Source: an uncultured Oscillospiraceae bacterium (GTDB lineage: Bacteria > Bacillota > Clostridia > Oscillospirales > Oscillospiraceae). From it: a DNA stretch of 64,000 nt. Position 1 is the first letter of the stretch. Every line of letters begins with the position of its first letter. This document shows positions 56,776-64,000 of the stretch, in pieces. Under the pieces are notes generated by a model. The model was not told where the DNA came from. It did no database searches and was given only the letters and a program-made list of their open reading frames with translations. The DNA lies in contig CAKTQR010000002.1 in assembly GCA_934597175.1 (NCBI GenBank), positions 1 to 64,000 of the forward strand. Direction: 5' to 3'. The position numbers and the translations under genes were made by a program.

Positions 56776-57828
56776 TTGAAACGATTACTCTCACTTCTTC
56801 TGGCTGCTTGCTGTGCGCTTTTCCTGTTTACCGGCTGCAGCAAGACGGAAGACACCGGCAAAGCTCCTAATGTTGACACTGACGGACTTGCCGTAAATGA
56901 GGTCGTCACCGGACCTATCAATCCGCTTACCGGTGAAACCGTCGAGACGGACACAAGCTCCGCTCGTCCTTACTGTGTTATGATAAACAACCACCCCAGC
57001 GCCCGCCCCTGCAAGGGTCTTGCCAATGCAAGCATTGTTTATGAGGCGCTTGTTGAGGGTGATATTACCCGTATGATGGCCGTGTTCACTGATATTAGCC
57101 AGACCGATGTCGGCTATATCCGCAGCGCCCGTCCCTACTATGTCAGCCTCGTTCAGGCGTATGACGCAATTTATGTACATTGCGGCCACAGCGACCAGGC
57201 AAGAGCCGATATCAAGCAGTACGGCGTAAGCGACATCGACGCAACCTTCGGCGAAGGCGGCAGCGCATGGGTGCGTGATAAGGACAGAGTCGGCCGTGTA
57301 AGCTATGAGCACACCCTCTATGCTAAGGGCGACAAGATCGCAGAGTACGCTGCCAGCAAGTTCGATACCGAGCACTCGAGCAGCTACGACACCAAGTACG
57401 GCCTCATCTTCAGCCCCGAGGCTGCTTCTCAGTGCGATAAGGAATCCAAGGAATTTACCATCAAGTACCTCAGCAGCACCTCTACCACTCTTAAGTATGT
57501 TGCTGCCCGCAACTGCTACAACGCATTCATCAGCGGCACAGAGTACACTGATGGCAACAGCACTCACATTGACTTTGCTAATGTAATCATACTCAATGTA
57601 GATAACAGCGTTGTTGATAAGAAGGGTCACCGTGAAATGAATCTCGTCGGCTCGGGCACGGGCTACTTCTGCAACGGCGGCAAGTATGTCGAGATCAAGT
57701 GGGAGCGTGCAGACCGCAATGATAACTTCCACTACACCCTCACCGACGGCACTCCCCTCGCCCTCGGCGTCGGCAAGACCTTTATTAGTATCGCTCCTCT
57801 GGACACCACCGGCGGCGTTACCTGGTAA
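56776..57828 (+). CDS. DUF3048 lipoprotein (YerB-like)
   Basis: A 350-aa lipoprotein. Signal peptide with lipobox LFTGC at about residue 22, then the DUF3048 N-domain (PLTGETVE, ARPYCVMINNHPSARPCKGL, IVYEALVEGDITRMMAVF, VGYIRSARPYYVSL) and C-domain (GKYVEIKWERADRNDNFHYT, and the GKTFISIAPLD end). YerB of Bacillus has unknown function, associated with the cell envelope. The start is TTG at 56776, after GAGGTG; the upstream ATG has no ribosome site and would precede the signal peptide. Confidence 0.88.
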   Translation: MKRLLSLLLAACCALFLFTGCSKTEDTGKAPNVDTDGLAVNEVVTGPINPLTGETVETDTSSARPYCVMINNHPSARPCKGLANASIVYEALVEGDITRMMAVFTDISQTDVGYIRSARPYYVSLVQAYDAIYVHCGHSDQARADIKQYGVSDIDATFGEGGSAWVRDKDRVGRVSYEHTLYAKGDKIAEYAASKFDTEHSSSYDTKYGLIFSPEAASQCDKESKEFTIKYLSSTSTTLKYVAARNCYNAFISGTEYTDGNSTHIDFANVIILNVDNSVVDKKGHREMNLVGSGTGYFCNGGKYVEIKWERADRNDNFHYTLTDGTPLALGVGKTFISIAPLDTTGGVTW

Positions 57829-57844
57829 ACCGAATAAAATTTGT

Positions 57845-57878
57845 GCTCCGCAGTGCATTGCACTGCGGAGCTTTTTTA
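57845..57878. terminator. Strong terminator between convergent genes
   Basis: 13-bp perfect stem (GCTCCGCAGTGCA and complement) followed by TTTTTTAT. Confidence 0.92.
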
Positions 57879-57880
57879 TA

Positions 57881-59368
57881 TTATTTAATTCTCGGGATTA
57901 TAAGCAACCTGCCGCCTATATCGGAATCATCCTCTAATTCGTTGAGTGCGATTATCATGTCTATGTATGAGCTGTAGCGTTTTGCAATGCTCCACAGGTC
58001 GTTTGTCTCGGCCATGCACATGTAGACTGACGGTGTCGGCATGCCGGTATCGGGCTCGTTGACGGTCACGGAGCTTACGACTTGCAGTGTACGGCTTTTC
58101 TTCATCTGCACCTGCGCCGCAACGGCTGCGGTGACAGTCAATTCTCTGCCGTTTATGTTTGACCTAAGCGACGATATACATGCCGAGGTGCCGTCTATGA
58201 CCTCGTTTTCCCCGGCCTCAAGCTCAAAGCTTGCGCTTCCGTGGAGCTTGACAGACCGTACCTGCTCATCGACAGATGCGCAGACCGCCTCGACCGTCAG
58301 CGGAACGGTCACTTCATTGCCCGACACCTTAGGCGTCCCGACAATTCCGGACATGTACAGTACCTTTTCGATATCAAAATCAGCAGCCTGTGTAAGCTGA
58401 GCAGACTCCGTTTGACAAAGCGTTCTCTCGCTTATGCAGACCGTTTTTTCCTCCTCGTCAAGGACCGTTTCCGCTCCGCACACATAGGCATCTTCAACGA
58501 AATCGATTGTTTTGCTCTCGGTGCAGACTATCTGCATCACGGCATGTATCTCAAACGAGACCTTTCCGTCGTTGAGCTCGAAGAAATCGCCGGTAGGCAA
58601 TATGCTGACTGTGTGATCGGGCACTATATCACGCTCGGGAAGCTCAAATATTTGAGAAAAGCTCACCGTCGTCTCGCCTGTCTCAAAATTAGATCCGCTG
58701 TAAAAAACAGCCTTGATGTCTGCATGACCTTTGACTATCAGCTTTGAACCGACGGCCTCGGCGGAATCTGTGCAAAACGATACGGGGGTCGCAATAAGCT
58801 GTGCACTGTCGTCGATGCCCTGCACCGAAAAATCGTTTTCGATTGAGAAGGTTTTCTCGGTGACAAGGTTTATGAGGCGTATATCGGCGCTGCTTTTCTT
58901 GAAAAAAGTGTTTTTCGGCGCCTCCGCAGGGACGGTGTACCAGCTGAAATCACAATTGCAGTAGCACTTTTGGCTTACGCCGACCTGGGCATTTATCATG
59001 ACCTTTCTCGGATTGAGAATTCTTGTGTCGACCGACTTTATGCAAAGCTCCGCAACGGCAACACAGCCGCTGTCGGCTGAATCGACCTCGAACTCACATT
59101 CAAACGGAATATCGGTGCTTAATGTGCTCAGACCCGCTCCCGACTCGGGGACATAAACAGCGGTCATATTCAACTCACCGTGCACCACCACCTTGCCCGA
59201 CTCAACATCCTTTGAGCGTATCTTATAATCGGCGCTTGTCATTATTACACGGAGGATGTCCTCTTTTGTGTCAGGCACAACGATATCCGAACTGACATCG
59301 CAAAGCTTTTCCCCGCTGCCTATGAGCTTAAAGCTGCTCAGAAACTTTCGTTCAAGTGAAATATCCAT
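57881..59368 (-). CDS. SipL-like DUF3794/LysM spore coat protein
   Basis: A 495-aa protein with repeated DUF3794 domains (about residues 20-130, 165-270 and 320-425; KVVVHGELNMTAVYVPESG, KLIVKGHADIKAVFYSGSNF) and a C-terminal LysM domain (YMCMAETNDLWSIAKRYSSY). This is the organisation of SipL, which in Clostridium difficile links SpoIVA to the coat, replacing SpoVM. SpoIVA is encoded in this window at 42.1 kb, so the pair is plausible. Sporulation control is expected, but no promoter motif was identified. Confidence 0.88.
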   Translation of the reverse strand: MDISLERKFLSSFKLIGSGEKLCDVSSDIVVPDTKEDILRVIMTSADYKIRSKDVESGKVVVHGELNMTAVYVPESGAGLSTLSTDIPFECEFEVDSADSGCVAVAELCIKSVDTRILNPRKVMINAQVGVSQKCYCNCDFSWYTVPAEAPKNTFFKKSSADIRLINLVTEKTFSIENDFSVQGIDDSAQLIATPVSFCTDSAEAVGSKLIVKGHADIKAVFYSGSNFETGETTVSFSQIFELPERDIVPDHTVSILPTGDFFELNDGKVSFEIHAVMQIVCTESKTIDFVEDAYVCGAETVLDEEEKTVCISERTLCQTESAQLTQAADFDIEKVLYMSGIVGTPKVSGNEVTVPLTVEAVCASVDEQVRSVKLHGSASFELEAGENEVIDGTSACISSLRSNINGRELTVTAAVAAQVQMKKSRTLQVVSSVTVNEPDTGMPTPSVYMCMAETNDLWSIAKRYSSYIDMIIALNELEDDSDIGGRLLIIPRIK

Positions 59369-59429
59369 AAGCGTCTCCCTTGCTATTGTAATTTGTACAT
59401 CCTATGTGGTCAAGTTCAGCAATATTCAC

Positions 59430-59582
59430 TTATCTGCATCTGTTGAGCCATATCCCAAAGGCTATCAAACCTGCCGCCAGGGCAAACCACCAGAATTGAG
59501 ACGGCAAAACGAGAGAAAGTATTATGACTATTCCGAGCAGTATTGCGATCATGGCGATGATCGAATGTCCACCTTTATGCAA
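59430..59582 (-). CDS. Small membrane protein (50 aa)
   Basis: With a TTG start at 59582 the product begins MHKGGHSIIAMIAILLGIVI and has two hydrophobic helices (IIAMIAILLGIVIILSLVL and FWWFALAAGLIAFGIWL), ending NRCR. Small two-helix proteins with an FWWF motif are common next to spore genes in Clostridia. GGAGG lies seven bases before the TTG, within the 3' arm of the rsgA terminator. A longer upstream frame crosses that hairpin and is less likely. Confidence 0.6.
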   Translation of the reverse strand: MHKGGHSIIAMIAILLGIVIILSLVLPSQFWWFALAAGLIAFGIWLNRCR

Positions 59583-59630
59583 AAAACCGCCTCCCCGCAT
59601 AGCGTTAATAAAATCTATGCGTGAGGCGGT
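59583..59630 (-). promoter_or_regulatory. rsgA terminator carrying the next gene's ribosome site
   Basis: On the minus strand ACCGCCTCACGCATAG pairs with CTATGCGGGGAGGCGGT (one bulge), then TTTTTT; the TTG start of the 50-aa gene uses the end of the T-run. The GGAGG is in the 3' arm. Confidence 0.75.
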
Positions 59631-59634
59631 CAAA

Positions 59635-60513
59635 TTATTTTGCTTCCCAAAAGTTGCTTTGGGCGCTAAGCTCATACAGCCGCTTGTACGACTGATATCG
59701 GCTTGGTATTATCTGCCCTGCTTGCAGAGCCTCGGTCACGGCGCAACCGGGCTCTTTAAGGTGGGCGCAGTCATTGAATCTGCAATTGCCTATATATTTT
59801 TTGAAATCTCTGAAATCGTGCTGGAGCTCCTGCTTATCGATCGTCTGCATCATCTCGATATCAAACGAGGCAAAGCCCGGAGTGTCGGCAATGTAGGTCT
59901 CGTTGCCTATGTCATACAGCTGAACATGCCGGGTCGTGTGCTTGCCACGCCCAAGCTTATTGCTTACGGCGGCAACTTCAATATTGAACTCGGGGACAAT
60001 TGAGTTTAAAATACTCGACTTTCCGACGCCGGAGTTGCCGGTAAATGCGCATATCTTCCCGCCGAGCGCCGCCTTAAGCTCGGGGATGCCCTCGCCTGTT
60101 GCGGCACTTGTGCGCAATGTCTCAAAGCCGGCTCCGGTATATATGTCGTACAGCTCGTCGGCAGGGTCAATGTCTGTCTTGTTTATGCAGACGACAAGGT
60201 CGCAGTTTGCCTCCTCGGCGATGACCGATACACGGTCTATCAGAAACGGGTCTGTAACGGGATTTGTGTTGGCGGCAACAAAGACCAAAGCGTCGATGTT
60301 TGCAACGGCAGGTCTTATGAAGCTGTTTTTGCGCTCAAAAACCTTTTCAATAAAGCCCTTTCCATTTTGATCTATCGCAAAGCTGACCTTGTCGCCGACC
60401 AAGGGCGATGTGCCGTCAAGCCTGAATTTGCCCCTTGCCTTACATTCGTAAACCTGCTCATCGCAGCTGACATAGTAAAAACCGCTCAGAGCCTTGATTA
60501 TCGTTCCCTCCAT
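59635..60513 (-). CDS. rsgA: Ribosome small subunit-dependent GTPase RsgA
   Basis: A 292-aa circularly permuted GTPase. An OB domain (IIKALSGFYYVSCDEQVYEC) is followed by G4 VVCINKTD (about residue 107), G1 FTGNSGVGKSSILNS (about 160), G3 DTPGFASF (about 210) and a zinc domain (NCRFNDCAHLKEPGC, about 240-260). It acts in 30S assembly. It follows prkC by 3 bp, as in the Firmicutes cluster rlmN-prpC-prkC-rsgA. Confidence 0.95.
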   Translation of the reverse strand: MEGTIIKALSGFYYVSCDEQVYECKARGKFRLDGTSPLVGDKVSFAIDQNGKGFIEKVFERKNSFIRPAVANIDALVFVAANTNPVTDPFLIDRVSVIAEEANCDLVVCINKTDIDPADELYDIYTGAGFETLRTSAATGEGIPELKAALGGKICAFTGNSGVGKSSILNSIVPEFNIEVAAVSNKLGRGKHTTRHVQLYDIGNETYIADTPGFASFDIEMMQTIDKQELQHDFRDFKKYIGNCRFNDCAHLKEPGCAVTEALQAGQIIPSRYQSYKRLYELSAQSNFWEAK

Positions 60514-60516
60514 GCG

Positions 60517-62226
60517 TTATGCCCCGCTGCCGGTTTTGCCGGAGGATACCTGAATACTTATCTTGGTGTGTGCAGTCACGCTTTTGCCGGATTCGAGACT
60601 CTGCCAGATGACTGTTCCGGCCTCGTACTCGCTGTCAACGGTCTCGATAGAGCCGACGCTCAGCTTGCTGCTTTCTATCTTATCGATCGCAGCCGATTTT
60701 GACAGGCCGACAAGCTTCGGAACAACGGTGAGCTCCTCCTCCGGCCCTGTGCTGACCGTTATGGTCACGACCGAGCCTGCTTCGGCAGATTCGCCCGCTG
60801 CCGGACTTGAATAAATGACATAGCCTTTGGTGATGCTCGGCGACGGGGCTTCGTTGACTTCATACTTAAAGCCGGCCTTTTTGACAAGCTGAATAGCCTC
60901 GTTAAGCTCCTTGTTGACGATATCGGGAACGATCTTTTCGCCGCTTACCTCATCAGGCACCACATCGCCGGCAACAACGAGCTCGACCTCTATCCTGTCA
61001 TCCTTATTCTTTAAGGTTTTGCTCTCACCCTCGGCAGGCGTCTGCTCGATGATTATACCGGAGTCGTGCTCAGGATCGACCTTGAAGGTAACGGTGAACT
61101 TGAACTTGCTCTGATAATCTGCATCATTAGTGACATCATCGCACACTCTGCCGACGAAATTCGGCACTTCGACCTTATCCGGTGTGGAGAACAGATCCTT
61201 TATAAAATAGCCGTTTACGAACACAAGCACAAGAATTATGAGTATCAGCACGGCAATTACGCCCGAGCCGAGAGCAAACTTGCTCTTTTTCTTTGCTTTT
61301 TTCCTCCGCTTGCCGTTTTCCTCATCTTCAATGTCGTCGGTCTCTATGCCCTGCGAGGACACATCCTGCTTTACCGAAGCCGATTCGGTAAGCTGCTTTC
61401 TGAACTGCTCAAGGTCGGATAGAAGCTCGCTCGCCGACTGATACCGGTCGTTTATATCGGTCGCCATTGCCTTAAGGCAGATACGCTCGAGTTCCTCGGG
61501 GATTCCGGGCACGATGGAGCGTGGAGGCACGGCCTCGGTGTTCATATGCTTGACTGCGACCTCAACATCGGACTTGCCGACATACGGCAACTTCCCGGTC
61601 ATCATTTCATACATGACGATGCCGAGCGAATATATATCACTTCTTGCATCGGCCGCAGCGCCCCTCGCCTGCTCGGGTGCGATATAATGCACAGAGCCGA
61701 CGGTCTCGTTTGTCGATTCCTCGATATCGTTCTGCAATGCGGCAATGCCGAAGTCAGCGACCTTTATAAGTCCGTCCTTTAGAAGCATTACATTCTGCGG
61801 CTTGATATCACGGTGGATGATGCCCTTACTGTGCGCATGGACAAGCGCCCGTGCGATCTGGATACTGAAATTAAGCACCTCGTCGGCGGGCAGAGCGCCG
61901 TGCTCCTTCATGTATTCCTTCAAAGTGATACCGTCAACGAGCTCCATGACGATATATTCGATATTTTCGTTGTGGCTCACATCGTAAACAGAGACAATGT
62001 TCGGGTGCGAAAGCATCGCAACTGCCTGTGACTCAGTTCTGAAGCGCTTTCTGAAGCACTCATCGGCAGCCGTGTCGTCACGCATTATCTTGACAGCATC
62101 ATAGCGATTTAGCCTGTGGCACAGTGCCTTATAGACATTTGCCATGCCGCCTGTCCCGATGAGCTCGAGTATCTCGTACCGGTCATCGAGTATTTTACCT
62201 ATATATTTATCAGTACTTTTTTCCAT
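60517..62226 (-). CDS. prkC: PASTA-domain Ser/Thr protein kinase PrkC (Stk1)
   Basis: A 569-aa receptor kinase. The N-terminal kinase domain (1-270) has IGTGGMANVYKA, VKIMRDD, IIHRDIKPQNVMLL (about residue 128), VADFGIAAL and APEQARG. Then a juxtamembrane region, one membrane helix (FALGSGVIAVLILIILVLVF, about 320-342) and three extracellular PASTA repeats (about 350-569; VEVPNFVG, KIVPDIVN, TVVPKLVG). PrkC senses muropeptides; in spore-formers it triggers germination. The ATG at 62226 follows TAGGTG. Overlaps nothing and pairs with prpC. Confidence 0.95.
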   Translation of the reverse strand: MEKSTDKYIGKILDDRYEILELIGTGGMANVYKALCHRLNRYDAVKIMRDDTAADECFRKRFRTESQAVAMLSHPNIVSVYDVSHNENIEYIVMELVDGITLKEYMKEHGALPADEVLNFSIQIARALVHAHSKGIIHRDIKPQNVMLLKDGLIKVADFGIAALQNDIEESTNETVGSVHYIAPEQARGAAADARSDIYSLGIVMYEMMTGKLPYVGKSDVEVAVKHMNTEAVPPRSIVPGIPEELERICLKAMATDINDRYQSASELLSDLEQFRKQLTESASVKQDVSSQGIETDDIEDEENGKRRKKAKKKSKFALGSGVIAVLILIILVLVFVNGYFIKDLFSTPDKVEVPNFVGRVCDDVTNDADYQSKFKFTVTFKVDPEHDSGIIIEQTPAEGESKTLKNKDDRIEVELVVAGDVVPDEVSGEKIVPDIVNKELNEAIQLVKKAGFKYEVNEAPSPSITKGYVIYSSPAAGESAEAGSVVTITVSTGPEEELTVVPKLVGLSKSAAIDKIESSKLSVGSIETVDSEYEAGTVIWQSLESGKSVTAHTKISIQVSSGKTGSGA

Positions 62227-62243
62227 AGCAGCACCTACAAATA

Positions 62244-62981
62244 TCAAATCTTAACAAGGACAACGGAGACATTGTCCCTTGCGCCTCTGTCCAAAGCGAG
62301 GTTGAGCAGGTATTCGCAGACCCTCTCGGGCGAGTTATAGCGTCTGAACGCTTCAAGCATTTCACTGTCCGAAACAATGTTTGAAAGTCCGTCCGAGCAA
62401 AGCAGAATACCGTCACCCATGTGCAGGGGCTGCTCGTAGTAATCGGCGGTAACGGAGCTGTCAACGCCGAGCGCCTTTGTGATTATGTTCTTTTTAGGAT
62501 GAGTCTTTGCCTCTTCCTTTGTTATTGCGCCCATGGCGACAAGCTCTTCGACATATGAGTGATCCCTGGAGATCTGCTTTATCTCATTTTTCGTAAGATA
62601 ATACGCCCTGCTGTCGCCGACATTGACAAGAAAAGCCTTGCGCTTGGTAATAATTCCGCCGACAAGGGTCGTGCCCATGCCGTTGTAGTTCGGGTCAAAG
62701 CGTGAGTATTCATAGACCACGCCGTTGGCATCGTCGCAGCTTTCCCGAAGCAGCTTTTCCTGATTGCCGATAAAAAATCTCGGCGCAACGAGAGTTTCAA
62801 ACACCCTGCTGACGAAAGCCTTGCTCGACAGCTGGCTTGCAAGATCACCGGCCTTTGCGCCGCCCATACCGTCACAGATGACGGCGACAACGCATTTACG
62901 CTTGTCGCAGCGCTCGACGATATAGCTATCCTGATTTTCGCTTCTGACTTTACCCTTATCGGTAACACCGAAACTGTTCAT
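62244..62981 (-). CDS. prpC: PP2C-type protein phosphatase PrpC
   Basis: A 245-aa Mn/Mg-dependent phosphatase. Motifs: GKVRSENQDSYIVE (about residue 11), VVAVICDGMGGAKAGDLAS (about 33), GTTLVGGII, LVNVGDSRAYYL (about 115), ISRDHSYVEELV, LLCSDGLSNIV (about 189) and ARDNVSVVLV. It reverses PrkC phosphorylation. The ATG at 62981 shares one base with the rlmN stop (TAATG) and AAGGAG lies upstream. Confidence 0.95.
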   Translation of the reverse strand: MNSFGVTDKGKVRSENQDSYIVERCDKRKCVVAVICDGMGGAKAGDLASQLSSKAFVSRVFETLVAPRFFIGNQEKLLRESCDDANGVVYEYSRFDPNYNGMGTTLVGGIITKRKAFLVNVGDSRAYYLTKNEIKQISRDHSYVEELVAMGAITKEEAKTHPKKNIITKALGVDSSVTADYYEQPLHMGDGILLCSDGLSNIVSDSEMLEAFRRYNSPERVCEYLLNLALDRGARDNVSVVLVKI

Positions 62982-64000
62982 TAGCACTCCTTGCCCTTCT
63001 GAATTTTTCTGCGCAGCTGGCCGCACGATGCGTCAACATCGCCGCCGAGCTTTCTTCTTACCGTAACATTAACGCCGTTTTCCTCAAGTATCTTGATAAA
63101 CGCCTTCATGTGCCCCGGGGTCGACGGACGAAATTCACGCTCGTCGACATGGTTCATGGGAATGAGGTTTACATGGGCGCACACGCTTTTGGCGTGCTTT
63201 GAAAGCAGCCGTGCGTGATACTCGGTGTCGTTAACGCCGTCAATCATTATATATTCAAACGAAATCCTTCGTCCGGTTTTCTCGTAATAACGCTTGCAGC
63301 AGGCCATGAGCTCGTCAACACCACGGCCACGGTTAGCGGGCATTATCCTCGAGCGGGTTTCGTCATCCGGTGCATGGAGCGAAACCGACAATGTGAGCTG
63401 CAAATTGAGGTCGGCCAGCTCGTCAAAACGCTCGGTTATGCCGCAGGTGGACAGCGATATGTGCCGCATGCCGATATTCATGCCGTCGGGGTCGTTGACA
63501 AGCTTAAGAAATCTAACGACATTATCAAAATTATCGAGCGGCTCGCCGATACCCATCAGCACGATGTTTGATATCGGCTTACCCGAGTCTATCTGTGAAA
63601 ACAGCACCTCGTCGAGTATCTCCGACGGCTCAAGGCAGCGCACCAAGCCGCCTATCGTCGATGCACAGAAGGCACAGCCCTGCCTGCATCCGACCTGCGA
63701 CGAGACACAGACGGTGTTGCCGTGCTTATAGCTCATGACGACCGTTTCAACGGCGTTGCCGTCGTACAGCTCCCAGAGATATTTTATTGTGCCGTCAAGC
63801 TTGGATACCTGCTTTTTTATGACCTTGGGCTTATAAATGGTGTACTGTTTTTCGAGCTTTTCCCTGAGCGACTTCGGGATATCGCTCATTTCGTCAAACG
63901 AGCCGACACCTCGGGTCAGCCACTTGTACACCTGCTTTGCCCTGTATCTCGGCTCGCCAAGCTCGGCAAAATCGGCTGCTATCTCCTCGGGCAGCATTGA
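62981..64000 (-). CDS. rlmN: 23S rRNA (adenine2503-C2)-methyltransferase RlmN, 5' truncated by the window
   Basis: At least 339 codons of a radical SAM enzyme methylating A2503 of 23S rRNA and A37 of tRNAs. The iron-sulfur motif is QVGCRQGCAFCAS, followed by NIVLMGIGEPLDNFDNVVRF, STCGITERFDEL, LSVSLHAPDD and a C-terminal catalytic Cys (VDASCGQLRRKI). The first visible ATG at 63997 is probably internal: relatives begin about 12 residues earlier, and the frame is open to the window edge. Confidence 0.93.
   Translation of the reverse strand, partial: SMLPEEIAADFAELGEPRYRAKQVYKWLTRGVGSFDEMSDIPKSLREKLEKQYTIYKPKVIKKQVSKLDGTIKYLWELYDGNAVETVVMSYKHGNTVCVSSQVGCRQGCAFCASTIGGLVRCLEPSEILDEVLFSQIDSGKPISNIVLMGIGEPLDNFDNVVRFLKLVNDPDGMNIGMRHISLSTCGITERFDELADLNLQLTLSVSLHAPDDETRSRIMPANRGRGVDELMACCKRYYEKTGRRISFEYIMIDGVNDTEYHARLLSKHAKSVCAHVNLIPMNHVDEREFRPSTPGHMKAFIKILEENGVNVTVRRKLGGDVDASCGQLRRKIQKGKEC

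Overview
The window is a stretch of a Gram-positive, endospore-forming Clostridia chromosome, most likely a gut Oscillospiraceae/Ruminococcaceae-type organism. The evidence is the set of spore genes (yunB, cotJA/JB/JC, spoIVA, a SpoIID-domain protein, a SipL-type LysM protein, a CwlD-type amidase, a SigH-type sigma factor), an A-type RNase P RNA, a tyrosine T-box, the PrkC/PrpC/RsgA cluster and frequent TTG/GTG starts. Placement below class level is inference. No tRNA, rRNA, insertion sequence or CRISPR array was found.

Layout. 0.2-11.6 kb (+): a housekeeping run asp23-nusB-xseA-xseB-ispA-dxs-tlyA-nadK-argR-recN, then a Tyr T-box operon (C_GCAxxG_C_C protein, tyrS, YbaK-type deacylase). 12-17.9 kb (+): rpe, recR, RNase J, an M19 dipeptidase, an ArsC-like protein and pepD. 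17.9-18.2 kb: rnpB on the minus strand, divergent from murD. 18.3-25 kb (+): murD, a PLP lyase, yunB, ligA and the cotJ genes. 25-30.3 kb: a dicarboxylate/glutamate symporter, a PPi-type phosphofructokinase, class II aldolase and a degenerate P-type ATPase. 30.4-31.4 kb: a 331-aa Xer-type tyrosine recombinase. 31.46-37.52 kb: an integrated filamentous phage (inovirus). 37.5-55 kb (mostly -): radA, cwlD, aminotransferase, spoIVA, nif3/trmK, sigH, ruvCAB, xerD, yajC, tgt/queA and spoIID. 55-64 kb: dapA, a DUF3048 lipoprotein, SipL-like protein, rsgA-prkC-prpC-rlmN.

The main discovery is the inovirus. It encodes a Zot-type ATPase, a run of five very small membrane proteins that look like coat proteins, a 502-aa pIII-like protein, a Rep_2/pMV158-type rolling-circle initiator, and a divergent XRE repressor. 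A hairpin just upstream of rep exposes a near-perfect pMV158-type nick sequence. The element is bounded by 25-bp direct repeats but has no integrase inside them. Its left junction is a perfect 13-6-13 palindrome that looks like a dif/Xer core, lying directly upstream of the host recombinase gene. I infer that the phage hijacks a single-recombinase Xer/dif-like system. The right junction falls in the 3' end of a 41-codon reading frame whose last residues resemble the Zot tail, suggesting either 3'-end gene targeting or a relic of an earlier inovirus.

Other points of interest are a CotJA-CotJB fusion, a P1B-ATPase homologue that has lost its catalytic motifs, three genes whose ribosome binding site and start codon are built into the terminator hairpin of the preceding gene, an unidentified structured leader in front of rpe, and a 271-bp element with 19-bp inverted ends between ligA and cotJ.
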